The notes below the pieces were generated by a model. The model was not told the DNA's origin. It made no database searches and was given only the letters and a program-made list of their open reading frames with translations. Position numbers and translations under genes: made by a program. This document shows positions 8,844-17,631 of a DNA stretch of 64,000 bases, piece by piece. The DNA is from Winogradskyella sp. PG-2 (GTDB taxonomy: Bacteria > Bacteroidota > Bacteroidia > Flavobacteriales > Flavobacteriaceae): assembly GCF_000828715.1 (NCBI RefSeq), contig NZ_AP014583.1:3656001-3720000 (forward strand), read 5' to 3'. How positions within the stretch are numbered: position 1 is the stretch's first letter; each line of letters opens with the position of its first letter.

Positions 8844-8878
8844 AGCAGTTTTGAATAGATATCAAAGCTGCTTTTTTT
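8844..8878 (+). terminator. Rho-independent terminator after the collagen-like lipoprotein gene
   Basis: Stem agcagttttga (8844-8854) pairs with tcaaagctgct (8862-8872) apart from a G-T position, followed by six to seven T. It ends transcription before the serine dehydratase promoter. Confidence 0.8.
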
Positions 8879-8908
8879 GTATTCAATCTGAAACAAAATG
8901 TATATTTG
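8876..8908 (+). promoter_or_regulatory. Flavobacterial-type promoter of serine dehydratase
   Basis: TTTG at 8876-8879 and TATATTTG at 8901-8908 match the Bacteroidota consensus TTTG / TAnnTTTG with a 21-base spacer. The gene starts 26 bases further on, giving a short leader. The -33 box overlaps the T-run of the preceding terminator. Confidence 0.55.
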
Positions 8909-8934
8909 ATGTCTCTAACTAAATCAAATATTGA

Positions 8935-10359
8935 ATGGAGTGTATTTCTATATTCGACATGCTTAAAATTGGTGTTGGTCCTTCTAGTTCTCACACTTTA
9001 GGGCCATGGAGAGCAGCCGAACGTTGGATAAAGGAACTTAAAAACAAAAATCGATTTAATAAGGTTGAAAAAATTACGATCGATTTATATGGGTCACTAT
9101 CTCTAACCGGAAAAGGTCATGCTACAGATTATGCAGTTTTATTAGGACTCAGTGGAGAAGACCCTGAATATGTGCCAGTGGATAGTATCAATGAAACTAT
9201 TGCAAAAATAAAAGAGACTAATACACTTTATTTAAATAAAGAAAGGGAGCTTCCTTTTAACATTAAAGAACAGATAGTTTTCAACCGTAAATTCTTACCT
9301 TTTCATTCAAATGGAATGTCATTTAGCGCTTTAATTAATGGCAGAAACTACAAATCTACCTACTACTCTATTGGAGGAGGGTTTGTAGTGCAAGAAGAGC
9401 GTAAAATTTCTAAGGCAAATAAGATCATCTTTTACTGTACATTTCCTTATCCCATATCCTATGGTGATGAGCTTTTAAAGTTTTGTAATCAGTTAGATCT
9501 TCCTATTTCTGGTGTCGTTTTAGAAAATGAAAAATCGATTAGAGAAGAAGCATCAATAGATTTTGAATTAAATCGAATTTGGAATACAATGCTAGAATGT
9601 ATGTATACAGGCTGTCATGCAGAAGGTAATTTACCTGGTGGACTTAATGTAAGGCGTCGTGCTTTTGACATGCATAAGAATTTGATTGGTGAACACCAAT
9701 ATAATAGTCCTCAAAATTGGCTAGAAACAATTAGAAAAACTGAAGTAAAATTTCGTCAGATTTTAAAATGGGTCAGTTGTTTTGCTTTGGCTGTAAATGA
9801 GGTTAACGCTTCTCTAGGACGTGTTGTTACTGCACCAACAAATGGAAGTGCTGGTGTTATCCCTTCTGTTTTGATGTATTATTTAGTGATTGAAAATCAC
9901 GATGCAGGTTTTAATCATATCAAGAAATTCTTATTAGTTGCTGGTGAAATTGGCAGTATCTTTAAGAAAGGAGCTACTATTAGTGCTGCGATGGGTGGAT
10001 GTCAAGCAGAGATCGGAGTGTCTTCAGCTATGGCAGCAGGAGCTTTATGTGAATTACTTGGAGGAACGCCAGAACAGGTTTTAGTTGCTGCTGAAATAGC
10101 TATGGAGCATCACTTAGGGTTAACATGCGATCCCATAGGAGGCCTTGTACAGATTCCATGTATTGAGCGCAATTCTATGGGAGCGGTAAAAGCAATTAAT
10201 GCTGCAGAGTTAGCTTTAGATACAGATCCAAATAATGTAAAAGTCCCTTTAGATAAAGTGGTTAATACCATGTGGGAAACTGCAAAAGATATGAACACTA
10301 AATATAAAGAAACTTCGGAAGGAGGCTTAGCAATTGGAGTTAATATGGCAGACTGTTAA
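8935..10359 (+). CDS. sdaA: L-serine ammonia-lyase (L-serine dehydratase, iron-sulfur type)
   Basis: 474 residues, a single-chain enzyme with the beta domain first and the catalytic alpha domain second. It converts L-serine to pyruvate and ammonia with a [4Fe-4S] cluster. Motifs are GVGPSSSHT near the start, [23 protein letters not shown], and the cluster cysteines C356 (GGCQAE), C398 (LTCDP) and C409 ([10 protein letters not shown]). The ATG was chosen because the promoter box lies 26 bases upstream and the product begins as in homologues ([21 protein letters not shown]). It runs convergent with a disrupted NTF2-like gene whose stop overlaps its own. Confidence 0.95.
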   Translation: MECISIFDMLKIGVGPSSSHTLGPWRAAERWIKELKNKNRFNKVEKITIDLYGSLSLTGKGHATDYAVLLGLSGEDPEYVPVDSINETIAKIKETNTLYLNKERELPFNIKEQIVFNRKFLPFHSNGMSFSALINGRNYKSTYYSIGGGFVVQEERKISKANKIIFYCTFPYPISYGDELLKFCNQLDLPISGVVLENEKSIREEASIDFELNRIWNTMLECMYTGCHAEGNLPGGLNVRRRAFDMHKNLIGEHQYNSPQNWLETIRKTEVKFRQILKWVSCFALAVNEVNASLGRVVTAPTNGSAGVIPSVLMYYLVIENHDAGFNHIKKFLLVAGEIGSIFKKGATISAAMGGCQAEIGVSSAMAAGALCELLGGTPEQVLVAAEIAMEHHLGLTCDPIGGLVQIPCIERNSMGAVKAINAAELALDTDPNNVKVPLDKVVNTMWETAKDMNTKYKETSEGGLAIGVNMADC

Positions 10360-10813
10360 TCTTGACAGCCTTTTCTTCGTCTTGTATCTACTAAATAAAT
10401 AATCTTCCATTCTCCATCGGTTTTAATAAGCTGAAAAGAATTGACACCACAATGACTAAATTGACCTTGATACCAAAATTCATAGGGTGTCCAAGCATTA
10501 GCCATATTACCATCGACCTGAAGACTAAAATCTAAGAGTTTTTCTTCAAATTTTCTGTCTTTTGGAATACTAGCAATAGATTTTATAAATTTATTAAAAT
10601 CGTCTTCCTTTAATACTGTCTTACCGTCTTTATTAGTTGATATTGATGTAATATAATATTATCCATAACCATAGATTCTAAAGCCGTAGAATCTTGTTTA
10701 TGGAATGCATCGAAGAACTCAATAATCTTTGCTTTTACATTTTCTGATTCAGACTTTTGATCGTTAACATTTATACCTAAGCATAAGATGAACATAAGTA
10801 ATAGGTATTTCAT
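10356..10813 (-). pseudogene. NTF2/SnoaL-like secreted protein, frameshifted
   Basis: The ATG at 10813 opens MKYLLLMFILCLGINVN, a signal peptide, then a helix FFDAFHKQDSTALESMV typical of the SnoaL/DUF4440 (NTF2-like) fold. This frame ends early at a TAA near 10610. A second frame continues the domain without a gap: ISTNKDGKTVLKEDDFNKF, later NAWTPYEFWYQGQF, HCGVNSFQLIKTDGEWKI, ending CQD at 10356. One missing base near 10645 would join the frames into one protein of about 150 residues. This is either a real deletion or a sequencing error. The stop overlaps that of the convergent serine dehydratase gene. The function of such secreted NTF2-like proteins is generally unknown. Confidence 0.8.
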
Positions 10814-10919
10814 GATTATTATAATTTTATTTCAAAATAGGAATTCAACAGTATTTATCTGTTAAATAAACAAAAGTTTAACAAAACTCATTATTTTTAC
10901 GAATACTAAAATAAAGATA

Positions 10920-11738
10920 ATGTCTGTAGCAAAAAATGAATACAAAAGAATTACAGTAAAATCATTAGTAGACATGAAGTCTAGAGGTGAAAAGATATCT
11001 ATGCTTACTGCTTATGATTATACCATGGCAAAAATCGTTGATGGTGCTGGTATAGATGTAATTTTAGTTGGTGATTCTGCAAGTAACGTAATGGCTGGTC
11101 ATGAAACCACATTACCAATTACATTAGATCAAATGATATATCATGCTTCTTCTGTCGTTAGAGCCATAGATCGCTGTTTAGTTGTTGTAGACTTACCTTT
11201 TGGTAGTTATCAAAGTGATCCTAAAGAAGCCTTACGATCTGCTATTAGAATTATGAAAGAATCTGGTGGACATGCAGTTAAAATGGAAGGAGGAAAAGAA
11301 GTCAAAGAATCTATTAAACGTATTCTAAATGCTGGAATTCCTGTAATGGGACATTTAGGATTAACACCGCAATCCATTTATAAATTTGGTACCTACACTG
11401 TAAGAGCCAAAGAAGAACAAGAAGCCAAACAATTAAAAGAAGACGCACTAATGTTAGAAAAAGCCGGCTGTTTTGGTATTGTATTAGAAAAAATTCCAGC
11501 CACTTTAGCAAAAGAGGTTGCAGAAAGTGTTTCTATACCTGTGATTGGTATTGGTGCAGGTAATGGAGTTGATGGACAAGTTTTAGTAACACATGATATG
11601 GTTGGTATGACTCATGAATTTAATCCACGTTTTTTGCGTCGTTACATGAATTTATATGAAGAAATGACGAATGCTTTTTCTCAATATGGTGAAGATGTTA
11701 AGCGTGGTGATTTTCCTAATGATAAGGAACAATACTAG
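10920..11738 (+). CDS. panB: 3-methyl-2-oxobutanoate hydroxymethyltransferase
   Basis: 272 residues. PanB makes ketopantoate from alpha-ketoisovalerate and methylene-tetrahydrofolate, the first step of pantothenate (CoA) synthesis. It is a TIM-barrel enzyme that binds magnesium. Diagnostic segments are [38 protein letters not shown] (with the metal-binding Asp), [28 protein letters not shown], the catalytic Glu in IVLEKIP, and [17 protein letters not shown]. It is followed by a small membrane protein and a pseudouridine synthase on the same strand. No other pan gene is present here. Confidence 0.97.
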   Translation: MSVAKNEYKRITVKSLVDMKSRGEKISMLTAYDYTMAKIVDGAGIDVILVGDSASNVMAGHETTLPITLDQMIYHASSVVRAIDRCLVVVDLPFGSYQSDPKEALRSAIRIMKESGGHAVKMEGGKEVKESIKRILNAGIPVMGHLGLTPQSIYKFGTYTVRAKEEQEAKQLKEDALMLEKAGCFGIVLEKIPATLAKEVAESVSIPVIGIGAGNGVDGQVLVTHDMVGMTHEFNPRFLRRYMNLYEEMTNAFSQYGEDVKRGDFPNDKEQY

Positions 11739-11775
11739 AATAATAAATACATTAAAGCATATTCAAAAATAAATT

Positions 11776-12036
11776 GTGATTTATAAAAATTGGTCCTACA
11801 GACTATTCATCTATTCTCTAATTTTAATAATTTTATCCTTTATTATTGATAACAGCCTGATAACATTTTTATATCATTTCACAATTTTATTGGGTGTAAT
11901 TTTTGGAATAGTCTCCTTTATCAAGAAAGAGCAAAATGATTATAAAAAGTCTATCGGTTTAGTGGGGAATCTCATCATTTTTGCAATTTTTGCTTTCCTA
12001 AATTTATTTGTATTAAAATTTTTCGGGTATGTCTAA
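11776..12036 (+). CDS. Small membrane protein of unknown function
   Basis: 86 residues from a GTG start; no ATG is available in frame. Three hydrophobic segments (about residues 8-25, 29-47 and 61-82) are joined by a short basic loop (KKEQNDYKKS). Its 3' end overlaps the start of the pseudouridine synthase gene by 8 bases, which suggests translational coupling between the two and supports it being a real gene. I recognise no family. Confidence 0.55.
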   Translation: MIYKNWSYRLFIYSLILIILSFIIDNSLITFLYHFTILLGVIFGIVSFIKKEQNDYKKSIGLVGNLIIFAIFAFLNLFVLKFFGYV

Positions 12037-12727
12037 AATTTTATCCAACAAATATAATCTTCAAGTCATACATGAAGACAATCATATCATTGTTGTAAAT
12101 AAACGTGCTGGTGATATTGTACAAGGAGACAAAACTGGTGATAAGCCTTTAAGTGAAGTTGTAAAAGAATATATTGCTGAAAAATATAACAAACCTGGTA
12201 ATGTATATTTAGGTGTTGTACATCGTTTAGATCGCCCTACAACTGGTATTGTACTTTTTTCAAAGACTAGCAAGGCTTTACCTCGACTAAACAAACTTTT
12301 TGCCGAAAAGAAAGCTAAAAAAACCTATTGGGCTTTGGTAAAGAAGACACCACCTAAAACAAAAGATACACTCATTCATTGGTTAAAAAAGAATTCAAAA
12401 AACAACAAATCAAAAGCGTACGATAAAGAAGTGGAAGGAAGTAAAAAGGCTATACTCCATTATCAAATCATTAAAAAACTTGAAAATTTCTATTTGTTAG
12501 AGATTGACTTAGAAACAGGAAGGCATCATCAAATACGTGCGCAATTAAGTTCTATTGGATGTCCTATTAAAGGAGATTTGAAATATGGTTTTGATCGCAG
12601 TAATAAAGACGCAAGTATTAGTTTACATGCCAGAACCTTACGATTTATTCACCCAGTAAAAAAAGAGGATATTAATATAGTGGCACCTCTACCCAGAGAT
12701 CCACTTTGGAATGCTTGTAATAATTAA
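12029..12727 (+). CDS. RluA-family pseudouridine synthase
   Basis: 232 residues. It isomerises uridine to pseudouridine in rRNA or tRNA. The RluA signature VVHRLDRPTTGIVLFSK carries the catalytic Asp (D68 in HRLDR). The later LETGRHHQIRAQLSSIGCPIKGDLKYG is the second conserved block. It has no N-terminal S4 domain, so it is of the short RluA/TruC-like type; the target site cannot be told from sequence. It overlaps the small membrane protein gene by 8 bases and its 3' end overlaps that of the convergent histidine kinase gene by 4 bases. Confidence 0.92.
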   Translation: MSKILSNKYNLQVIHEDNHIIVVNKRAGDIVQGDKTGDKPLSEVVKEYIAEKYNKPGNVYLGVVHRLDRPTTGIVLFSKTSKALPRLNKLFAEKKAKKTYWALVKKTPPKTKDTLIHWLKKNSKNNKSKAYDKEVEGSKKAILHYQIIKKLENFYLLEIDLETGRHHQIRAQLSSIGCPIKGDLKYGFDRSNKDASISLHARTLRFIHPVKKEDINIVAPLPRDPLWNACNN

Positions 12728-13548
12728 AGTGTTCTGTATGGATAAACTAAGTGCAGGATTGTGCCCTTATTTAGTTGAGACTCTAATTGAAAATTAGTAT
12801 TAATAAGCTCAGCTCTTTTTTCCATATTAATTAAACCTGAACCTTTTTCTACAGTATTCAAGTCAAATCCAGAACCATCATCTTCAATACTAATTTCAAG
12901 TTTGTCCTCAAAATAATTTATGCTAATGTTTAAATGCTCTGCTTCAGCGTATTTGAGTGTATTAGACGAAAATTCTTGAAGAATACGGAATAAAATGGTT
13001 TCATCCTTTTCGTTCTCAAAATTTACCTTATTCCCAGTAATAGCTATACTAGATTGTATTAAACCTGTTTTATTTAAACGTTCTATTTCATTTTTAACTA
13101 CAGCTTCAAAACCTAAATTAAATATCACATCACTATTTAGAGACTTAGATAAAGTCCTTACTTCAGTTAAGGTCTCTTTTAAAGCTTCAGATGCATTATC
13201 AACCTTAGTCTTAACCTCATCATCAACAATCCTTGAAACTGCTTTCATTTGCATTGAAGCCAAAGCGAGCATTTGCCCTACATTATCATGTAACTCTCTA
13301 CCTACGTGTTTTAAGGTTTCTTCTTGTATTTCTTGCTGAGTTCTAACTAGTTCTTCCTCGAACTTTTTTTCTTGCTCGATTCGATCTATAATTAGTTGGT
13401 TTTTTCGTTTTTGGAAAATTGTAAAAAAAAGTACAAATACGACTATTAAAACTAAAACAAAAAACGCCACGTAAGCTATTAGGGCTATTAGCTCTTGGCT
13501 AATTTCATCTTGAACCGCAGCGAATATAAAAATGCAAATGTGTACCAT
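12724..13548 (-). CDS. Sensor histidine kinase (HisKA_3 / NarX-type)
   Basis: 274 residues. One membrane helix (about residues 20-45) is followed by a coiled coil rich in Glu and Lys, the dimerisation domain with the phospho-acceptor H87 in GRELHDNVGQ, and a HATPase domain with FSSNTLKYAEA (N box) and IEDDGSGFDL (G1 box). Kinases of this type normally signal to NarL/LuxR response regulators; none is adjacent. The ATG at 13548 makes it overlap the upstream 7-TM gene by 61 bases. A start near residue 12 (VQDEISQ) would remove most of that but needs a rare start codon, so the N-terminus is uncertain. The upstream membrane protein may be its sensory partner. Confidence 0.88.
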   Translation of the reverse strand: MVHICIFIFAAVQDEISQELIALIAYVAFFVLVLIVVFVLFFTIFQKRKNQLIIDRIEQEKKFEEELVRTQQEIQEETLKHVGRELHDNVGQMLALASMQMKAVSRIVDDEVKTKVDNASEALKETLTEVRTLSKSLNSDVIFNLGFEAVVKNEIERLNKTGLIQSSIAITGNKVNFENEKDETILFRILQEFSSNTLKYAEAEHLNISINYFEDKLEISIEDDGSGFDLNTVEKGSGLINMEKRAELINTNFQLESQLNKGTILHLVYPYRTL

Positions 13549-14192
13549 GAATACAAAATTATATTAGATATATCTAAGAACAAACTTCTAAAAAAAATAA
13601 ATTCTTTATTAACCTTTAAATAAAAAGCATTAAAAATAAATAATGGTGTTAAACAAATATACCATAACAATAATGCTATACTAACGTAAAAAACTGGAGA
13701 TTTATAAAAATTCAATATGTCATTACTTTGCATTAATTCTCTTAAATAGAGCATAACCATAGTAAAAATAATAAAGGTATAGATAACGCTATCGTATGGA
13801 AGTCCCATTTTAAAAAAATTGTCTCCAACTAAGAAAAAGCCAACGCAAAATAGAGTATAACAAAAGACTAAATATTTAATAATTTTATGAGAAAAAGCTG
13901 TATTTGTATTTTTAATCATAAACTTTCCAATAAGAAATATAGTTACAGGATTGTATAAATTATAGAGCCAAGAATTTCGATAAAATTTAGAATTTTTGAC
14001 ACTTGCAATAAATGAATTGTCAGTAATATCATATAAATATGGATACATAGCTAAAGTCTCAACAAAAACAATAAACCATAAATACCAAACAAAAGGCCTT
14101 ATAGTATCATCTTTTGTTTTCAACCAATAAAGAGATGAAGTTAAAGCAGCAACCAATTCCAATAAATGAAAAAGGAAATCGAAATTCGTCAT
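13488..14192 (-). CDS. Seven-transmembrane protein of unknown function
   Basis: 234 residues with about seven hydrophobic helices and short loops. No catalytic motif or known 7-TM signalling domain is recognised. Its 3' end overlaps the start of the histidine kinase gene by 61 bases on the same strand, so the two are almost certainly co-expressed. The kinase itself has only a single helix and no sensor domain, so a sensory or signal-transmitting role for this protein is a reasonable inference. The small-protein paralogues at 14217-15191 lie just upstream on the same strand. Confidence 0.7.
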   Translation of the reverse strand: MTNFDFLFHLLELVAALTSSLYWLKTKDDTIRPFVWYLWFIVFVETLAMYPYLYDITDNSFIASVKNSKFYRNSWLYNLYNPVTIFLIGKFMIKNTNTAFSHKIIKYLVFCYTLFCVGFFLVGDNFFKMGLPYDSVIYTFIIFTMVMLYLRELMQSNDILNFYKSPVFYVSIALLLWYICLTPLFIFNAFYLKVNKEFIFFRSLFLDISNIILYSWYTFAFLYSLRFKMKLAKS

Positions 14193-14216
14193 TCTAAATT
14201 AGTTGATACAATTAAG

Positions 14217-14731
14217 TTAGTTAGGATAGTTAGCTCCAGGAGGGTTTCCATTTTCACCTTTATTCAGTCCATATCCTCCTGGGATATCAGTTGCGCCTCC
14301 CTGAAAAAACGGTACTATACTTCCTTTTGATATATTCTTTTTACCAGTAGGTATAAAAACAACGTAGTTAATCCTGTTTCTCCTTTTGAATTTGGATAGG
14401 ACCCCAAATAAATCCTAAGACCATCCATCGTATAACCAAGTTCACCTGCTTGATTCTCTGCATAATTAATATAATTCTGTATATCCTCAATCGACCACCA
14501 AGATGATCTATTATCACCACGAGTGGTGGACTTACGAAATAATGAATCATTAATTATTTTATGTTTCAAATTATAGGCCTGATCTAAAGTCTTGGCTTCT
14601 TTTGGTGTTATAATACCTTAAGGAATAGATACTTCTTCCATAATCATTTCTTCATTTTCTTGAGAACAATAGAAATACATGACTAATGCACCAAAAATAA
14701 CACCAACAATTAGCAGTACTGAATTTTTTAT
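14217..14731 (-). pseudogene. Decayed paralogue of the GANYP-tail small protein, with N-terminal membrane anchor
   Basis: One reading path of 172 codons can be followed. It starts (ATA)KNSVLLIVGVIFGALVMYFYC, a membrane anchor or lipoprotein signal. It meets a TAA at 14618-14620, then runs GIITPKEAKTLDQAYNLKH and GDNRSSWWSIEDIQNYI to GETGLTT. Near 14360 the frame must shift by one base to continue FIPTGKKNISKGS and the tail GLNKGENGNPPGANYPN. The downstream paralogue aligns along this whole path, so the lesions are in a real former gene. Three defects (no ATG, a nonsense codon, a one-base deletion) make a functional product unlikely unless some are sequencing errors. A shorter open stretch from an internal ATG at 14569 exists but lacks the conserved C-terminus. 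Confidence 0.75.
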
Positions 14732-14801
14732 AATTAAATTAATTTACTTTAATTAGGCTATAATATTTTCATATCATAGCCATTAAAAAAACAAGTTATA
14801 C

Positions 14802-15191
14802 CTACTGTGGATAATTAGCTCCTGGTGGTCTCCCTTCAGATCCAATATTTAAGCCATTTGCACCTTGTATGTCATGACTATTATCCCCTTCAGCATCCCC
14901 GATCTTATTACTTGAAGTAGGGACTAAAAAAGAAGTAGAATAACCAGCTTGACCATTTTGTGTTGGATAAGCACCACAATATATTCTAACACCATCCATT
15001 TCGTAACCTAGATCTTTAGCCTGTGCTTCGGCTAAATCCAGAAAAGTTCTTAAATCATCCAAAGAATACCATGACGACCTATTATCTGGTCTATTAGTAA
15101 TCTTACTGCTGATAAGTTCACATCTTTCAGTAAATGCATTGTTTAGTTCTTTCGCCTGATCTGGCGAAATTAAGCCTTTAGGATTGCTCAT
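14802..15191 (-). CDS. Conserved small soluble protein with GANYP C-terminal tail
   Basis: 129 residues, no signal peptide. The core is RPDNRSSWYSLDDLRTFLDL, then MDGVRIYCGAYP, then a strand TSFLVPTS. The C-terminal 40 residues are Gly- and Asn-rich and end GRPPGANYPQ. The decayed paralogue just downstream shares all these blocks, which shows what is conserved: N-R-S-S-W, M-D-G-x-R-I-Y, F-x-x-P-T and P-P-G-A-N-Y-P. I do not recognise a named domain. It stands first in a same-strand group with its paralogue, a 7-TM protein and a histidine kinase. A role as signal input or effector of that kinase would be speculation. Confidence 0.75.
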   Translation of the reverse strand: MSNPKGLISPDQAKELNNAFTERCELISSKITNRPDNRSSWYSLDDLRTFLDLAEAQAKDLGYEMDGVRIYCGAYPTQNGQAGYSTSFLVPTSSNKIGDAEGDNSHDIQGANGLNIGSEGRPPGANYPQ

Positions 15192-15308
15192 TTTTAGTTA
15201 ATTTAATAATTAGTATTTAGTTTACTAATTAAGGGTTATAAGAATAATATTTAAAATTAGAAAATTTTATTGCCGATTACAAATTTTATTACAAATTTTC
15301 TTACGAAA

Positions 15309-16157
15309 CTAAACTTTTAGTCTGATTTTTAAGTTACTTCCTGTCGTTTTCTGACTTAAGATATTTATTGATTTCTCAGTTAATTGCAATACTCTAGGAT
15401 AACCACCTGTAGTTTGACAATCTCTCATTAATACAATTAATTGCCCTGAAGGAGTTAACTGTAAAGTTCCTGGTAAAACTGGAGCCGTTAAAATTTGTTC
15501 CAAGTTATTTTCAATAATCGGTTCTAATTGATAAGCCATTCTACTATTAAGTTTAGAGACCTTAAAAGTTATTTCTAAAAGTTGTTTTTGTTTATCATCT
15601 GCCAATTTATTGAATTCAGGGCCTTTATATACTTCTAATGTAGAAAGCTCAATTATTTCGTTAATACATTTAATGGTAGCATTGGCACTTTGATTATTAA
15701 CATCATAACTCTCATATTCTATGATATCACCGCCTTGAATTCTATTATCAATAGTAATCGCTTTATACATACTTCTACTTCCTAAAACTAATGGACTTTG
15801 AAAACCATCTTTAACGGCTAAATAGGCTCTAAAACCTGTCTTTAATCTTCCAAAGCTTAATATGTCATTAGCTTTTATTGAAATGCATAAATTCATTTCT
15901 ACATCAACGTTGTTAAGTTGCGGTTGAATGTTCGCGCCAGAGATCGCAATTATTGTTGGTTTCAAAAATTGCAAGCTAGGACCAGTCATTGTAATCTCTA
16001 TAACAGCTGCCTCTTTAGAGTTACCAATGATCGCATTAGCAAACTGACTAGAATATGAATCCATTACACCAGAAACCGGAACACCATAATTACGCTGTCC
16101 AAAACGGCCTTTATCTTGAATACTTGTATAAAATCCAGATTTTAAAACCTTAAGCAT
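15309..16157 (-). CDS. pxpC: 5-oxoprolinase subunit C
   Basis: 282 residues. PxpABC splits 5-oxoproline (pyroglutamate), a toxic by-product of glutamine and glutathione breakdown, into glutamate with ATP. PxpC is the carboxyltransferase-like subunit once called KipA or 'biotin-dependent carboxyltransferase'. Recognisable blocks are GFYTSIQDKGRFGQRNYGVPVSG near the start, AVIEITMTGP, and the C-terminal GQLIVLMRDCQTTGGYPRVLQ. It overlaps pxpB by 8 bases, so translation is coupled. It is the last gene of the operon. No biotin carboxylase is nearby, in keeping with the 5-oxoprolinase role. Confidence 0.93.
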   Translation of the reverse strand: MLKVLKSGFYTSIQDKGRFGQRNYGVPVSGVMDSYSSQFANAIIGNSKEAAVIEITMTGPSLQFLKPTIIAISGANIQPQLNNVDVEMNLCISIKANDILSFGRLKTGFRAYLAVKDGFQSPLVLGSRSMYKAITIDNRIQGGDIIEYESYDVNNQSANATIKCINEIIELSTLEVYKGPEFNKLADDKQKQLLEITFKVSKLNSRMAYQLEPIIENNLEQILTAPVLPGTLQLTPSGQLIVLMRDCQTTGGYPRVLQLTEKSINILSQKTTGSNLKIRLKV

Positions 16158-16881
16158 CTATTTTTATTGACTTTAATTGATATTCTGATTGCATGATATC
16201 TAATTGGATATGCTTATACCCCGTGTTTGAAATGGGTACAAACTTAACTTTATCGCCTGCTTTAATATTGCAAGGTGGATTTTGATTTGAATTAAATAAT
16301 TTTATTGGGGAATTTCCAATAATATGCCAGCCACCAGGACTATCTTGTGGATAGATCCCAGTTTGCTGTCCACCTATAGCAACTGAACCTTCCTTCACAT
16401 TAAGTTTTGGTGCAGTTTTACGGTCTAAAAATAGATTAGAATTTAATCCACCTAAGTATAAAAAGCCAGGTAAAAAACCAATAAAATAAACAGTATAAAT
16501 TGCTTCTGAATGCAATTGTATAATTTCTGAAATAGACAGTTTTTTAAGATTAGAAAAATGCTCTAAATCTACTCCGAATTCATCGTCATAACAAACAGGT
16601 ACTTCCCAAATATGAGGTTTTGATTCAGAGTAGTTAGTTTTATCTAAAAATAGGCTTTTTAACATTTCAAACTCACTAGTGGCATCATTAATATTGAAAT
16701 CATAAATAATTAATATTGAATTATATGTGTTAATTACTTCAACTTTTTGTTTAGAGTATTTTTTATGAATAGCATTTTTAAAATTTAAAATGTTTTTTAG
16801 CATTTTTTCATCAATAATCACTGGCCATTCTATTAAAATAGAGTACTCATTTAATTGCGAATATTGAAGTTTAAACTCCAT
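16150..16881 (-). CDS. pxpB: 5-oxoprolinase subunit B
   Basis: 243 residues. PxpB (formerly KipI) pairs with PxpC. The family motifs are FIGFLPGFLYLGGL and the loop VAIGGQQTGIYPQDSPGGWHIIGNSP. It has an N-terminal domain of about 80 residues (low conservation) and the cyclophilin-like C-terminal half. The stop is 6 bases before the pxpA stop side in operon order pxpA-pxpB-pxpC, and it overlaps pxpC by 8 bases. The B. subtilis homologue was first described as a kinase A inhibitor (KipI), but with pxpA and pxpC adjacent the 5-oxoprolinase function is the better call. Confidence 0.93.
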   Translation of the reverse strand: MEFKLQYSQLNEYSILIEWPVIIDEKMLKNILNFKNAIHKKYSKQKVEVINTYNSILIIYDFNINDATSEFEMLKSLFLDKTNYSESKPHIWEVPVCYDDEFGVDLEHFSNLKKLSISEIIQLHSEAIYTVYFIGFLPGFLYLGGLNSNLFLDRKTAPKLNVKEGSVAIGGQQTGIYPQDSPGGWHIIGNSPIKLFNSNQNPPCNIKAGDKVKFVPISNTGYKHIQLDIMQSEYQLKSIKIDA

Positions 16882-16887
16882 AATTTA

Positions 16888-17631
16888 TTATTGAATTTTA
16901 ATTCTATTTTTCGGTAATTCTAGGTTCAAATACTTTAAAATATCTACTGCGCTTTTTGCGTCTCCATGCACACATAAAGTTTCTATTTTTAGAGGCACTT
17001 CTACTCCACTTATAGCTTTGACTTTTTGATATCTTATTATTCTTAAAACATGATTCAAAATCACTTCATTATCATTTAGTACTGCATTGCGATTTTTTCG
17101 AGACACTAAGGATAAGTCTTCATTATAATTTCTATCAGCAAAACCTTCATAAACAACCTCTATATTTTCAGCAATTGCCAATTTGGTGATTACAGAATTA
17201 AATGGCGCATAAAGTTTAATAGGAAAAGACAAACTTTTTATAAGCTCAATCACAACTTTTGCAATTCTTTCGTCTTTACTAGCAAGGTTATAGAGTGCAC
17301 CATGTGGTTTAATATGGTGCAATTGCACAGTTTCGTTATGCAATACTCTTTGCAAGCTGCTAACTTGTTGTTTTAGACTGCTATATAAATCTTCTGCAGA
17401 GATATCGATTTCCAATCTTCCGAAATTAGCTTTATCAGGAAATGAAGGATGTGCACCAACTTTCACATTGTGTTTCTTAGCAAGTTTAACCACTTCCATA
17501 ATTGTTAATTCATCACCAGCATGACCACCACAAGCTATGTTACATGAAGACAAATAAGGCATAAGCTTAGATTCGTTACCAATACCCTCACCAACATCTG
17601 CATTAATATCTATTTGTAATGTATCAGTCAT
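16888..17631 (-). CDS. pxpA: 5-oxoprolinase subunit A (LamB/YcsF family)
   Basis: 247 residues, LamB/YcsF family. The start INADVGEGIGNESKLMPYLSSCNIACGGHAGD and the block KVGAHPSFPDKANFGR are diagnostic, as is VQLHHIKPHGALYN further on. PxpA acts in the ATP-dependent opening of the pyroglutamate ring together with PxpB and PxpC. The gene lies directly next to the Nramp-like transporter gene upstream (no intervening base) and 6 bases before pxpB. The arrangement transporter-pxpA-pxpB-pxpC is the same type of grouping as ycsF-ycsG with kipI-kipA in B. subtilis. Confidence 0.95.
   Translation of the reverse strand: MTDTLQIDINADVGEGIGNESKLMPYLSSCNIACGGHAGDELTIMEVVKLAKKHNVKVGAHPSFPDKANFGRLEIDISAEDLYSSLKQQVSSLQRVLHNETVQLHHIKPHGALYNLASKDERIAKVVIELIKSLSFPIKLYAPFNSVITKLAIAENIEVVYEGFADRNYNEDLSLVSRKNRNAVLNDNEVILNHVLRIIRYQKVKAISGVEVPLKIETLCVHGDAKSAVDILKYLNLELPKNRIKIQ

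Noticed and set aside
14315..14569. Open frame of 84 residues as an intact small gene
   Set aside because: It lacks the conserved N-terminus and C-terminus that are readable in the adjoining frames; it is the middle of a broken gene.
15309..16881. Calling pxpB/pxpC a biotin-dependent carboxylase or KipI/KipA kinase inhibitor pair
   Set aside because: pxpA is adjacent, there is no biotin carrier or carboxylase, and the set fits 5-oxoprolinase.
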